Below are positions 44,359 through 53,703 of a stretch of DNA of 64,000 bases, piece by piece. Numbering within the stretch: the stretch's first letter is position 1; each line of letters begins with the position of its first letter. The notes under the pieces are model-generated. The model was not told the DNA's origin, searched no databases, and saw only the letters and a program-made list of their open reading frames with translations. Made by a program: the position numbers and the translations under genes. Source of the DNA: Deltaproteobacteria bacterium (GTDB taxonomy: Bacteria > Bdellovibrionota_C > UBA2361 > J135); NCBI GenBank assembly GCA_020635175.1, contig JACKAH010000004.1, positions 56,779-120,778 on the forward strand, given 5' to 3'.

Positions 44359-44394
44359 TTTCAACCTCTAATCAAGACAACTAAAATTTAAACC

Positions 44395-45195
44395 TTAAGG
44401 CAAACAGTACAAACTCTTTAAAAAACCGTTCCACATATATGGAGAGTACGTAAAGTAGTGTGTAGCTTGATCGTCACAAACACCATCTGCTCCCTGATCA
44501 AAGATCTGATTTAGCACAGACAAAACTGTTGGTGCTTCCCATGTATTGTTAAACCAAATCGTTGGATTTGAATGCATAATCTTTAGGATCTTAACGAAAT
44601 CAGGATACTGACAAGTGTCTTCTGGTAAGGCAGTAGTTCTAGAAAGATAGAACTGCTCTGCTGCACGAAGAGTGTAGTTAATTTCGTTATTCCAATCTAA
44701 TGGCCTAGCTTCATTATTATAAATCTCTTCAGGAGTTGCATAGTTATCTCCAGGATTGTGAATCTTATAAACTGCAGAAGCGACCATAAATAATAATGGG
44801 TGAACAATCTGATTGTTATTTGGATCAACTCTGACATCCCAACGAATTGCGCCAAAGGTTTGCCAAACGGAAGCTAACGCGCGGTATGGCATTAACTGAC
44901 CAAGAGCTGTTGATTTTGTGCAATCAAGTAAAGGGTTATTAACATTCATCTGTAGTGTGCGCGTCTCAGCATCTTGCGCAACCACGTTGCCTACAGCAAC
45001 ACAATCAAGAGTTGAGGTTTGTCCTGTTTGTGGGTTAGCAACTTCACAAGCGCCAGGCAATCCACCTTGTGTGTTCATCGTAATCTGATCAGCAGTGCTT
45101 GTGATATCATCAAGCGTACCCGCTGAGACACTAAATGGTGCTGTGATTGATAGAATTAAAGCTAATTTATAAAACTTACAAAACATCTTCTTCAT
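44395..45195 (-). CDS. Secreted Cys-containing protein, class II, copy a
   Basis: 266 residues, signal peptide MKKMFCKFYKLALILSITAPFSVSAG. Mature cysteines occur in GACEVANP, LDCVAVG, LLDCTKST, DTCQYPD and GVCDDQ. The layout resembles the other class II proteins but identity is low. It follows the class I gene at 45236 by 40 bp. Confidence 0.6.
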   Translation of the reverse strand: MKKMFCKFYKLALILSITAPFSVSAGTLDDITSTADQITMNTQGGLPGACEVANPQTGQTSTLDCVAVGNVVAQDAETRTLQMNVNNPLLDCTKSTALGQLMPYRALASVWQTFGAIRWDVRVDPNNNQIVHPLLFMVASAVYKIHNPGDNYATPEEIYNNEARPLDWNNEINYTLRAAEQFYLSRTTALPEDTCQYPDFVKILKIMHSNPTIWFNNTWEAPTVLSVLNQIFDQGADGVCDDQATHYFTYSPYMWNGFLKSLYCLP

Positions 45196-45235
45196 TTTTC
45201 TACCCTTATTATTAAAACCTTTTTAACCTCTAAGC

Positions 45236-46129
45236 CTAAATACACACTGCATTAGCTATGTAGTACTGTAATCCAAGCGTACTGAACCAAGTTTGGTAGT
45301 TCTGTGCTGTGACACCGTTGCAAGCACCGTTCAATGGATCAAAGAGAACTTTAGCTGCAACCTCTAGACAACTTTCACCTGAGCCTGGTGTACAATCTTT
45401 CAAATCAAGTTTGTTCTTAATTACTGAATCAGGACTATTAAGATCAGCAGCGACATTTAAGAGTAAGCGATTCATGTCTGAAGATTTACAGATTATCTTT
45501 TCAGCAAATGCACTCTGTTGATTAGTTTCGACAAAGTAAATGAACTGCATCAAATCAGCGAAAAGTTGTGCTAGCGAGCTGTAATCACAAGCTGCGCCAC
45601 AATTTGAAAAGTGATCAGCATCTGCAAATAAGCCTACGCCAAGTGCTTTCTCTGCGGTTTGCCGAAGTGCATGCCAGCGCACATCTAGGCATGATTCAGG
45701 TGATGTAACACAGCCTGGGTTTTGCTCATTGTTAAATTGGCCAAAGAAAGCAGTGGCAAGACTTGCAAAGATTGAACGAGCATCACCCGCTAAAGCATCA
45801 ACCGTAACTATGTTTAAAAGCGGATAGCCCTCAACACAGCTAGCACCGTATAAAAATGGAGCATTTAAACCGGAAACAGCAACCGACACTAAGGCACCAA
45901 TCACACCAGCATCCTGAGACTGAGTAGCACCTTCACATTGGCGATAAAAATTGTTGCTACTTGCTGCGATTTGAAGACTAATAGAGTTACTTGTTGAGAG
46001 TTCGCAAGTATCAGGAGAAACCGCATTAGTTGAATATATATCACCTAAGTTAAACGGTGCTGCATACGCAGAAGCAACTGAAATTGCCTGTATTAAGAGG
46101 ATGACCGAGAAGCGTTTAAAACTAGCCAT
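45236..46129 (-). CDS. Secreted Cys-containing protein, class I, copy a2
   Basis: 297 residues from the ATG at 46129, preceded by TGGGG. Signal peptide ends at ASAYA. Very similar to the 298-residue neighbour at 46328: both have the start PFNLG or PLNLG, DTCELS or DSCTLS, CEG, QDAG, ASC or SSC, GD(A/V)RSIFAS, and end in VC. Own sigma-54-like promoter C. It heads the unit I-II-III-pilin-TadE-1-TadE-2-TadG. Confidence 0.68.
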   Translation of the reverse strand: MASFKRFSVILLIQAISVASAYAAPFNLGDIYSTNAVSPDTCELSTSNSISLQIAASSNNFYRQCEGATQSQDAGVIGALVSVAVSGLNAPFLYGASCVEGYPLLNIVTVDALAGDARSIFASLATAFFGQFNNEQNPGCVTSPESCLDVRWHALRQTAEKALGVGLFADADHFSNCGAACDYSSLAQLFADLMQFIYFVETNQQSAFAEKIICKSSDMNRLLLNVAADLNSPDSVIKNKLDLKDCTPGSGESCLEVAAKVLFDPLNGACNGVTAQNYQTWFSTLGLQYYIANAVCI

Positions 46130-46179
46130 TATATTACCCCACAATAAACCAGAAACACATAAACTAAACATAAGACAGT

Positions 46180-46194
46180 GCAAAACTCGTGCTA
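46180..46194 (-). promoter_or_regulatory. Sigma-54-like -24/-12 element C
   Basis: Minus strand TAGCACGAGTTTTGC, which differs from the consensus TGGCACGNNNNTTGC by one base (A for the first G). Leader to the start at 46129 would be about 39 nt. Confidence 0.6.
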
Positions 46195-46264
46195 CAAAAT
46201 GTGGGAAATCATCCCACTTTTGTTACTAAAACAAACCTTTCCCAAGTAAATACAGCTAACTACC

Positions 46265-46279
46265 TGATCCACCTAAAAA
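46265..46279 (-). promoter_or_regulatory. Conserved upstream motif C
   Basis: TTTTTAGGTGGATCA on the minus strand, 82 bp from the -12 element C. Confidence 0.65.
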
Positions 46280-46327
46280 AACCCCTTAAATTAAAATGGT
46301 AACTTTTCGTAGATTTTGCAACAGAGC

Positions 46328-47224
46328 TTAGAAGTAGTTGCAAACTGCATCAGCTAAATGAGGTGGCAACTGATAAACAGATTGCCAGTTTGTGTAGACA
46401 CCAAACCCATCACGCTCACAAGCTCCACCTAGATCAAAGAGATTTCGAACAACAAGTTCTGCACAACTCTCTGTGTATCCAGCACTACACGCTTTGAAAT
46501 TAAGCTCTGTATTGACGATTGAGTTTGGATTTTGAAATGCCTGATGCATCCTAAAATAGGTTTCATTTACATCATTTGACTGACATTCAATTCTGTTATT
46601 GTTTGGACTTAGCTGGTCCGTCACAACAAAAAACGAAAACTGTAGAACCTCTGCAAAAACTCTCGATCGTTGCTCTTCATCACAATTGACACTACAGCTT
46701 TCGTAGTAGCTCGGATCCCCATGTAGCGCCTGTCCTAACATATGATCCGCTACTTGACGCTGAAAGGAATAGGTCGCTTCTGTGCAACTTTCTAAGTCAT
46801 TTAGACAGTTAGTAGTGTTAGATTCATTTAAAAATTGGCCCTGAAATGCAGTGGAAATGCTTGCAAAAATCGAACGAACATCACCTAACATACCGTTAAA
46901 AGTGGCGATGTTTTCAACCGGATAGCCTTGAAAACAGCTAGAACCAAATGTGTGTGCAGCCTTATATCCTGCTGACATTACTGTAACCATGGCAGTAGCT
47001 GCGCCAGCATCCTGTAAAAGAGTCTGTCCTTCACAACTTTTATCGAAACCGTTAGCAGAGCCAAAGACATTGCTAACTCTATTATTTGCTGAAAGCGTAC
47101 AACTGTCCTGCAAGGATGAATACTCTAGTGAGCTTCCTAGATTTAGTGGCAAAGCAAACGAACTATTAGAAAGACAACAAAGTTGAGCAGCTAAAAAACC
47201 AGACAACAAAAGTAACCGTGTCAT
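46328..47224 (-). CDS. Secreted Cys-containing protein, class I, copy a1
   Basis: 298 residues from the ATG at 47224, with GGGG before it. Signal peptide MTRLLLLSGFLAAQLCCLSNSSFA. A near paralogue of the adjacent 297-residue protein, evidently by tandem duplication, and each copy keeps its own promoter and upstream motif. Cysteine positions (DSCTLS, CEGQ, SSCFQGYP, SCSVNC, ECQSND, FKACSAGYTESC) are conserved between them. First gene of the array. Confidence 0.68.
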   Translation of the reverse strand: MTRLLLLSGFLAAQLCCLSNSSFALPLNLGSSLEYSSLQDSCTLSANNRVSNVFGSANGFDKSCEGQTLLQDAGAATAMVTVMSAGYKAAHTFGSSCFQGYPVENIATFNGMLGDVRSIFASISTAFQGQFLNESNTTNCLNDLESCTEATYSFQRQVADHMLGQALHGDPSYYESCSVNCDEEQRSRVFAEVLQFSFFVVTDQLSPNNNRIECQSNDVNETYFRMHQAFQNPNSIVNTELNFKACSAGYTESCAELVVRNLFDLGGACERDGFGVYTNWQSVYQLPPHLADAVCNYF

Positions 47225-47286
47225 ATTTAAACCCCATAACAAAAATAGCACGCCACAACACACATCCACAGGTATCTAGAGAACAA

Positions 47287-47301
47287 GCAATTCTCATACT
47301 C
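47287..47301 (-). promoter_or_regulatory. Sigma-54-like -24/-12 element D
   Basis: Minus strand GAGTATGAGAATTGC (AG-N10-GC with TTGC). Leader to the start at 47224 would be about 51 nt. With C it shares an upstream hairpin GTGGGA...TCCC(A/G)C. Confidence 0.55.
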
Positions 47302-47371
47302 ATAAATGCGGGAAAAAATCCCACGCATGTTACCAAATCGCTTGATTCTTAAATGATATCAAAAGGCTGCG

Positions 47372-47386
47372 TGATCCAGGTCAAAT
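47372..47386 (-). promoter_or_regulatory. Conserved upstream motif D
   Basis: ATTTGACCTGGATCA on the minus strand, the most divergent of the four copies, again 82 bp from its -12 element. Confidence 0.6.
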
Positions 47387-47443
47387 GCATTCGTAGAGGA
47401 AAATGGTATGTTTTCCTACCTTTTATAAATGGCAGCGTCCCCT

Positions 47444-49318
47444 TTATGCGTACATATCTTCTATTTGCTGTTGGTACTGCTTCTCAACTAAACCTTTCTT
47501 GACTTTGAAGGTTGGTGTGAGAAGTCCATTATCAATAGTAAAATCTTCATCTAAGATTGTGAATTTCTTAATCTGTTCATGTCGAGCCAAGTCTTCGTTT
47601 ACCTTATCTACCTCTTTTGAGATTAAACTCTGTAAACTTGAATTCGCACTATAAGGTTTTGCCAACGTATGGGAATTAGCGCGCGCCCAGATCTCAACCT
47701 GTTCCATCTCTAGGGTAATCAGTGCGGTACAATATGAACGGCCATCCCCTATCATAACAACCTGAGAGACATACGGAGATGCTTTAATCGCATCTTCAAT
47801 ATCATGTGGAGCTATATTTTTACCGTTTGAAGTAACGATAATCTCTTTCTTACGACCAGTAATTGTCAGATAGCCATCATCATCCAAAGACCCTAAATCC
47901 CCAGTATGAAACCAACCCTTAGAGTCCCACTGCTTGCGGGTAGCTTCAACGCGATTATGATAGCCTAGCGCTACGTTAGGCCCTCTAAACAAAATCTCTC
48001 CATCTTCTGCAATCTGAAGTTCGATATCCTCAGTAAGTACTGGGCCAACTGTGCCTATCTTGTTTTTTTGCAGGCGATTCATGTTGGTGGCAACACAGGT
48101 TTCGGTTAAACCGTAGCCTTCAAGAATATTAATCCCAAGCGCATCAAAGAAATACCCAACATTCGTAGGCAACTTTGCTCCTCCAGAGATACAAAACACA
48201 TGCCTCGGTCCAAAAAGCTTCTCTTTAACTTTTTTTCGTAATCCTGCAGTTAGTTTGTAAACAAGCTTATCCCCAAACGAAGCATTTGCCCCATCTCGGT
48301 CAGCTTTTCTTACTGCAAGTGCTGAGCTAATAGTTGCAGCTAGTAATTTCGCTGCTAAACCACTACCAGAGGCCTTTGCCTGAACTCCTGCTTTCATCTT
48401 TTCAAGCAAACGCGGCACAACGGGCACAATCGTAGCGCTTCCCTCTCTAATATCACGCGTCACAGAACCAGGATCTAATGCAGACGTTTTCTTATCTACA
48501 ACCGCAGGAAATTTAATAAGTGCAGGTGTTAAGAAACCTAAATACCCAACAAGTTTAGCGAAAGAATGCGCCAATGGGAGAAAGAGCATAAAATCTGAGC
48601 CATCTCCAAACTGCTCCGTATCACACGATTGTCTTACGTTTGATAAGTGATTGCCGTGAGACTGAATCACCCCTTTTGGTGGACCAGTTGTACCTGAAGT
48701 ATAGACAAACGACGCGATATCGATGCGTTGAATCTGATAAACATCATGTGGGGTTTCCTGTTCTGGTCCCATCAAAATCTCTTCTAACTGAGTTACTAAC
48801 GGATGTGTATCAGAGTGCTCTATACTAATAATTCGTTGAATTGGAATTGAAACCTTTTGAGCTGGGCGTTCTTCAGTAGCTGGTATATCCCACTCACATG
48901 TAGAAACGCTTATGACTTTATCAACCTGCTGTTGGTTTTCAGCGAAAACTATCTGCGCCCCTGAATCATAAAGTATATATGCTACATCATCCTCAGGTAA
49001 GGTTTGATAAACCGAGACGGCGACCCCTCCACAAGAAAGGATCGCGATATCAGCCTCCATCCATTCAGGACGTGAAGCAGAAAGAATCGCTATCTTTGTT
49101 CCCTTGACTGTTCCAACTGACTTTAGATAGTGAGCAATCTTATTAATTCTTTGCTGTGCAGTTTTATAATCTGTCGTAACCCAAGTTCTTGGGGTCTCTG
49201 ATTCTGATTTGCCATCATAAACAGCCTGAGAGTAAAGTGGAGTCTTTGGACACTCAGAAGCGATATTGTGAAAAGCCTCGGCTAAGTTTCTAATAGAGTC
49301 TAGCGGATTATTTCCCAT
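47444..49318 (-). CDS. Long-chain acyl-CoA synthetase (AMP-forming)
   Basis: 624 residues from the ATG at 49318. Activates fatty acids with ATP and CoA. The AMP-binding motif is YTSGTTGPPKGVIQSHG, then GYGLTETCVATN, HTGDLGSLDDDGYLTITGRKKEIIVTSNGKNI. The length and the LPLAHSF motif fit the eukaryote/FAA-like branch of long-chain synthetases rather than E. coli FadD. The nearby FadL-type porin (50723) suggests a fatty-acid uptake route. Confidence 0.9.
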   Translation of the reverse strand: MGNNPLDSIRNLAEAFHNIASECPKTPLYSQAVYDGKSESETPRTWVTTDYKTAQQRINKIAHYLKSVGTVKGTKIAILSASRPEWMEADIAILSCGGVAVSVYQTLPEDDVAYILYDSGAQIVFAENQQQVDKVISVSTCEWDIPATEERPAQKVSIPIQRIISIEHSDTHPLVTQLEEILMGPEQETPHDVYQIQRIDIASFVYTSGTTGPPKGVIQSHGNHLSNVRQSCDTEQFGDGSDFMLFLPLAHSFAKLVGYLGFLTPALIKFPAVVDKKTSALDPGSVTRDIREGSATIVPVVPRLLEKMKAGVQAKASGSGLAAKLLAATISSALAVRKADRDGANASFGDKLVYKLTAGLRKKVKEKLFGPRHVFCISGGAKLPTNVGYFFDALGINILEGYGLTETCVATNMNRLQKNKIGTVGPVLTEDIELQIAEDGEILFRGPNVALGYHNRVEATRKQWDSKGWFHTGDLGSLDDDGYLTITGRKKEIIVTSNGKNIAPHDIEDAIKASPYVSQVVMIGDGRSYCTALITLEMEQVEIWARANSHTLAKPYSANSSLQSLISKEVDKVNEDLARHEQIKKFTILDEDFTIDNGLLTPTFKVKKGLVEKQYQQQIEDMYA

Positions 49319-49385
49319 AGTATTTCTAGCCAATTAAACAATAGAAATACTTTGCCATGTAATAAATGCTACCTGCAAGAGAACA

Positions 49386-50237
49386 ATGAAAACACTACTA
49401 ACAATTGTCTGTTTTTCTATACTATCTTTAAGTTTTAGAGCTCAAGCTGAGCAATCCCCCCTAAAACTTCATTTCCTAAACGTAGGAGAAGGCTCTGCGG
49501 CAATTGTGCAAAGCCCTGACCCGAACATAGGCTACATAAATAGTCTAATTGATGTAGGCAATCCTAGTGCCGCAATTAAGATAAAAAACTATCTTGAGAC
49601 CCAACAGATCTCTGAACTTAACTCAATCTATTTAAGCCACCCACACCTAGACCACATCGGTGGTATTTTTACACTATTGCAACTAATTAATACCAAAGAG
49701 ATTTATGATAACGGGGAGGATCTGGAATCAGCATTGAAGGAAAACAAGATGTTTCGCTGGTACAAAGAAGAGGTCAGACAAGACAAGCGATACAAAGCAT
49801 TACGTGCGAACTCAATGCACTCTACAAGTAAGACCACGCTTGAAATTCTTTGGCCCGAAGAGTTAACACAAGATTGGAACACGAATTCCTTAGTTATGCT
49901 TCTAACATACAATAGCTTTAAATGTTTAATCATGAATGACGCTAATTCAGAGACAGAAGCACAATTGATAGCAAGAAACAGGATATCAGATGTCGATCTT
50001 TTAATCGTGGGTCATCATGGGGCTCAGGACGCATCCTCAAATGAGTTTCTTGATGTAGTTAAACCGGAAGCTGCAATTATCAGCGTTAACAAGGATAACT
50101 ACTACGGACATCCAAGCGATGAAACGATTAATCGATTACGCAATCATGGCGTGAGAGTTTACAGAACCGATCGAGATGGTGATATCATTGCGTCTGTCTT
50201 AGAAGATAGTAGTTATAAAATTGAGAGTACTCTTTGA
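49386..50237 (+). CDS. Secreted ComEC/Rec2-like metallo-hydrolase
   Basis: 283 residues with signal peptide MKTLLTIVCFSILSLSFRAQA. The metallo-beta-lactamase fold has LHFLNVGEGSAAIV, the metal motif SHPHLDHIGG, and the second histidine set VGHHGAQDASS, with the C-terminal YYGHPSDETINRL and VYRTDRDGDI typical of the soluble domain of ComEC. Without the competence membrane domain, it is a stand-alone periplasmic hydrolase, perhaps a nuclease or phosphodiesterase. It overlaps the next gene by four bases. Confidence 0.8.
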   Translation: MKTLLTIVCFSILSLSFRAQAEQSPLKLHFLNVGEGSAAIVQSPDPNIGYINSLIDVGNPSAAIKIKNYLETQQISELNSIYLSHPHLDHIGGIFTLLQLINTKEIYDNGEDLESALKENKMFRWYKEEVRQDKRYKALRANSMHSTSKTTLEILWPEELTQDWNTNSLVMLLTYNSFKCLIMNDANSETEAQLIARNRISDVDLLIVGHHGAQDASSNEFLDVVKPEAAIISVNKDNYYGHPSDETINRLRNHGVRVYRTDRDGDIIASVLEDSSYKIESTL

Positions 50238-50749
50238 TAAGTAAACCTGCTTTAGCTTGGGCACTATTTCTAATCATCTCCTCAACTTTTATGAGGCAAC
50301 TTTTAAATTTTATTACTGGGTTTACAAGTGACGCGACAGTTAGCCTATTAATTTGGTGTGCATTCGCATGCGCTGCGGCATTGGCAATCTACATATCAAA
50401 GCTCAGAAGCTTAAAGCAGGTTGCGATCTTATTAATCCCTGTTGCAGTTATCATCATATATGCAACCTCATTTAATGTTGCAGTCGAAAGAATTCATTTA
50501 GTTAAATATGGGATACTTGGGTTCCTTGTCGCTCGCAGCAACATTAGTTCAGCAAGCTTTCAAGGTTTACTTTTCAAGGTGACATTAGTCGCTTTGGTCA
50601 CAGCATCGCTGGATGAAACAGTTCAATATTTCTTACCGTATCGAGTTGGAGATTTAAGGGATGTATGGTTTGGTGTGGTAGGAGCTGTGTGGGGTGGAAT
50701 ATTTCCACCCCTAATTAGTTATCTAACTAAGTTGCCAAGTAAGCCCTAA
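50234..50749 (+). CDS. VanZ-like membrane protein
   Basis: 171 residues, five membrane spans. VERIHLVKYGILGFLVAR and DETVQYFLPYRVGDLRDVWFG, followed by the glycine-rich last span, are hallmarks of the VanZ-like family; in one group VanZ confers low-level teicoplanin resistance, but most members are uncharacterised. It starts with TTG overlapping the previous TGA (TTGA), with GAGAG at suitable distance, so it is coupled to the hydrolase. Its 3' end overlaps the opposing porin gene by 27 bp. Confidence 0.75.
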   Translation: MISKPALAWALFLIISSTFMRQLLNFITGFTSDATVSLLIWCAFACAAALAIYISKLRSLKQVAILLIPVAVIIIYATSFNVAVERIHLVKYGILGFLVARSNISSASFQGLLFKVTLVALVTASLDETVQYFLPYRVGDLRDVWFGVVGAVWGGIFPPLISYLTKLPSKP

Positions 50750-52060
50750 GCTTATGATATCGATCGCAAGATCGTAATCACCACTTAGAACACCACCTGT
50801 AGAACTTGTGTTAGCAATTTCGCCATCACCCATAAATAAGTGAGCATAGCTAACATCAACTGTGATGTTGTCAGTTACATCGTATCCAACTCCAGCAGTT
50901 AACCAAAGTCTGTCATCATCAGGAATTCTTGGAGTCCTAAGAGCTGCACTTGGAATTGGTGTTTCTTCCCAAGCAACACCACCTCTTAGCACTAGGTCTT
51001 CATCAACATTGTAGTTAATACCACCGGCAAATCTCCAAACAGAGTCCCATCCTTCTTGAGTCACTGAATCAGGCTGAGTTGAATCATAAACGATTCTTAA
51101 CTCATTAAATCTACTCCACCTAGTCCACCCAGCCTCAAAAGCCAGAGAAACACTTTCATTTACATCGTGCACTAAACCAACACCAACGTTTTCAGGTAAT
51201 GTGACGTCAGCTGTTGCACCTGTGTTAGTAAATGAACCGGTAGACGTTAAAGGTAGCGCAGCTGTTGGAACCGTAAAGCTAGCATCTCCTTTAAGCTGAG
51301 CCTGCATTCTGCTACGGTAATGAACACCAAGTCGAGTATCATCATCGATTAAGTAGAGGAAACCGAAGTTTACACCGTACGCCCAATCGTCTCCCTCAAC
51401 TTTACCGAAACCGTCATTGCCTTGAGGTGATAAACCAAGAGCACTAGCAGTTGTTGGTCCAAGCGTAGAAAATCCAATTGTACCAAAATCGATAGCTTGA
51501 GTTAGCTCAGCATCTAAGTACATCGCACTAACGCCACCACCAACAAAGAGGTCATCTCTAAGTTTAAATGAAAAGCCTGGGTTAATGTTAATTGATAAGA
51601 GCTCTGACTTAAGTGCATGGTATCTTCCCTGCCATCCAGCATCGTATTCAGAAGAAAGTCCAAATGGTGAGTTAATCGCAATACCAGCTTGCCAATCATC
51701 GTTAACTTGATTGACGTAGTAGATATTTGGAACACCTACTAAACCACCAGCATCTCCACCATCACCACCACTTAATGGTGCACCCAACGCAGGAATACTA
51801 GAACCACTATCATTGAATTCTGCTTTTGGAATAATTCCATGTACAGCAATCGTAGCACGGCTTCCTTTGTGAGCAGCCATAGCAGCTGGGTTAAAGTAAA
51901 CACTACTGCCATCCCCATATCCTGCAGACTTACCAGCAAACGCCTGCCCAAGTCCCTCAACACTTTGCTCTAAAACAGCAAATCCACCTGCAAACGCAGT
52001 TTGCGAAAGTCCTAATGTGAGGCTAAAGGCGGCGAGCCAAGCAAATGATCTCTTACTCAT
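50723..52060 (-). CDS. FadL/OmpP1/TodX family outer-membrane transporter
   Basis: 445 residues. Signal peptide ends QTAFA, and the mature protein begins GGFAVLEQSVEGLGQAFAGKSAGYGDGSSVYFNPAAM, with the conserved NPA of the FadL hatch. A beta-barrel follows, ending DIISLGLTWQLS. Family members take up long-chain fatty acids or hydrophobic compounds. AGGAG precedes the ATG. The last 27 bp overlap the VanZ-like gene tail to tail. Acts plausibly with the acyl-CoA synthetase. Confidence 0.9.
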   Translation of the reverse strand: MSKRSFAWLAAFSLTLGLSQTAFAGGFAVLEQSVEGLGQAFAGKSAGYGDGSSVYFNPAAMAAHKGSRATIAVHGIIPKAEFNDSGSSIPALGAPLSGGDGGDAGGLVGVPNIYYVNQVNDDWQAGIAINSPFGLSSEYDAGWQGRYHALKSELLSININPGFSFKLRDDLFVGGGVSAMYLDAELTQAIDFGTIGFSTLGPTTASALGLSPQGNDGFGKVEGDDWAYGVNFGFLYLIDDDTRLGVHYRSRMQAQLKGDASFTVPTAALPLTSTGSFTNTGATADVTLPENVGVGLVHDVNESVSLAFEAGWTRWSRFNELRIVYDSTQPDSVTQEGWDSVWRFAGGINYNVDEDLVLRGGVAWEETPIPSAALRTPRIPDDDRLWLTAGVGYDVTDNITVDVSYAHLFMGDGEIANTSSTGGVLSGDYDLAIDIISLGLTWQLS

Positions 52061-52165
52061 ACCTCTTCTCCTAAAGAAACATTAATAGGTAATTAATTAA
52101 CATCTTTGGTCAGCACTGAATACATAATATTGAAGAACACTGTTTTCCGGCATAAAATAAGAGGT

Positions 52166-53668
52166 ATGAAAAACATCTGGTACGCTACCTTAGCGATTCT
52201 GCTAATTATTTCTCACCTCTCGCTCTATCAGTATGCCCATGACGACGCGTATATTCATTTTCGCATCGCACAAAACTGGATTAATTTCGGCAGCCCACTA
52301 TATAACCCCGACACTCCTGGGGTGATGACAAGTTCATCACCGATCTGGACACTTTTTTTAACAATCCTCTTTCTTCTGTTTGGCACATCGCTAAAGACAA
52401 TCGCGGTTGCCAATGCATTGATTTCAACAGCGACCACATTTACCTGGGCTACTTTTTTAAAAACGATTAAGCCCAATTTAAAGATTTCACCTAACATTGT
52501 TTCGTTAATACTTCTTTCAGGTTTTCTCTCAAGCAGCATCACGCTGATGGAATCTCCTCTTGCGCTTCTCTTTTTGGGCTTAGCACTCAATCATTACCTT
52601 AGACGCGATCCGTTGGCCTATCTATATTTCTCATTAGCTGCATTCACACGCTATGAATTTTTGGTAACACTAGCTGTATTTAGTGCATATGATTTGCTCG
52701 TGAGAAGAGATAAGAGTTTTCAAATCCTGTGCACTCTCGGATCTGCTTTAGCTGTTTTGCTCTCCTTTCAAATGACAATATTTGGAACTCTCTACCCGCA
52801 AGCTCTAAAAGCAAAGAAGGTCGTTTATGATCTATCTCAGACTGAAGTGATAAAGGGGTTTTTTCATGGCCTATTTTCTGAAGCTATTGCTACTAAATAT
52901 CCCTGGGTTACTCCAGCTTATGCAATCGTTGTCTTTGCACTAGCTGTCTGCATAATCTTAGTTAAGAGCGATAAAGTATTCTCACGCATGCAAGCTCACA
53001 GAGCTGCACTGATGTTACTTTTTATCTCGACCTTGCTAATCCTAACTAGCTATCTCTTAACAAAAAGCTTGATCTTTCCCTGGTATTATCCGCTCTTTTT
53101 ATTGCCTTTTATCACGCTTGGTTTGATTTCCTACCAAGACTCAAGGTCGATTCTCTCAAAAGCTTTACTCTTTGTTTTATACACCCCACTGCTTGCTATC
53201 CTAATTAAAGACATCAGCGCCTGCGTTGGTTTTAAACAAAATTTAAGTGGCTTTGTAACTGGAGCACGTGCAAGACAATACGTAACAATCGGGCAGATGA
53301 TTAATACACGCTATCCAAAGGCTACGGTCCTGGCGCCAGAGATAGGTGGTTTAGGCTATGGGTTTAAAGGGAAAATCATCGATGCAGTTGGACTCGCAAG
53401 CCCTGAGGCCGTTAGCTACCACCCCCTTGCTGTTCCTTCAGAGCGAAGTTCAGGCCTAATCGGAGCGATACCACCAGAATTAGTTAGGGACAAAGACCCT
53501 GATATTATAGTAAGTCACGATATCTTCATGCAGGCACTATCTAAAACAGACCTGCTTAAGAGGTACGATCATTGGCAGTACTCAATCTTTCCACTTCAAG
53601 ATAGCGCACTTATGAATCGCAGTAGTCTCTGGGGTAGTCGATATTTAAACGTCTACATCAAGAAGTAG
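52166..53668 (+). CDS. GT-C family glycosyltransferase-like membrane protein
   Basis: 500 residues from the ATG at 52166; a TTG 20 codons earlier extends the frame but places charged residues before the first span. The first loop reads YAHDDAYIHFRIAQNWINFGSPLYNPDTPG and then TSSSPIWTLFL, close to the pattern of AftB-like and related polyprenyl-phosphosugar-dependent transferases, with the DD pair as likely catalytic residues. About ten spans and a C-terminal periplasmic part follow. Substrate cannot be told. Confidence 0.7.
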   Translation: MKNIWYATLAILLIISHLSLYQYAHDDAYIHFRIAQNWINFGSPLYNPDTPGVMTSSSPIWTLFLTILFLLFGTSLKTIAVANALISTATTFTWATFLKTIKPNLKISPNIVSLILLSGFLSSSITLMESPLALLFLGLALNHYLRRDPLAYLYFSLAAFTRYEFLVTLAVFSAYDLLVRRDKSFQILCTLGSALAVLLSFQMTIFGTLYPQALKAKKVVYDLSQTEVIKGFFHGLFSEAIATKYPWVTPAYAIVVFALAVCIILVKSDKVFSRMQAHRAALMLLFISTLLILTSYLLTKSLIFPWYYPLFLLPFITLGLISYQDSRSILSKALLFVLYTPLLAILIKDISACVGFKQNLSGFVTGARARQYVTIGQMINTRYPKATVLAPEIGGLGYGFKGKIIDAVGLASPEAVSYHPLAVPSERSSGLIGAIPPELVRDKDPDIIVSHDIFMQALSKTDLLKRYDHWQYSIFPLQDSALMNRSSLWGSRYLNVYIKK

Positions 53669-53703
53669 AGAGTTCTTCAATCTAGCTAGGCTCAACTGCA
53701 AAA

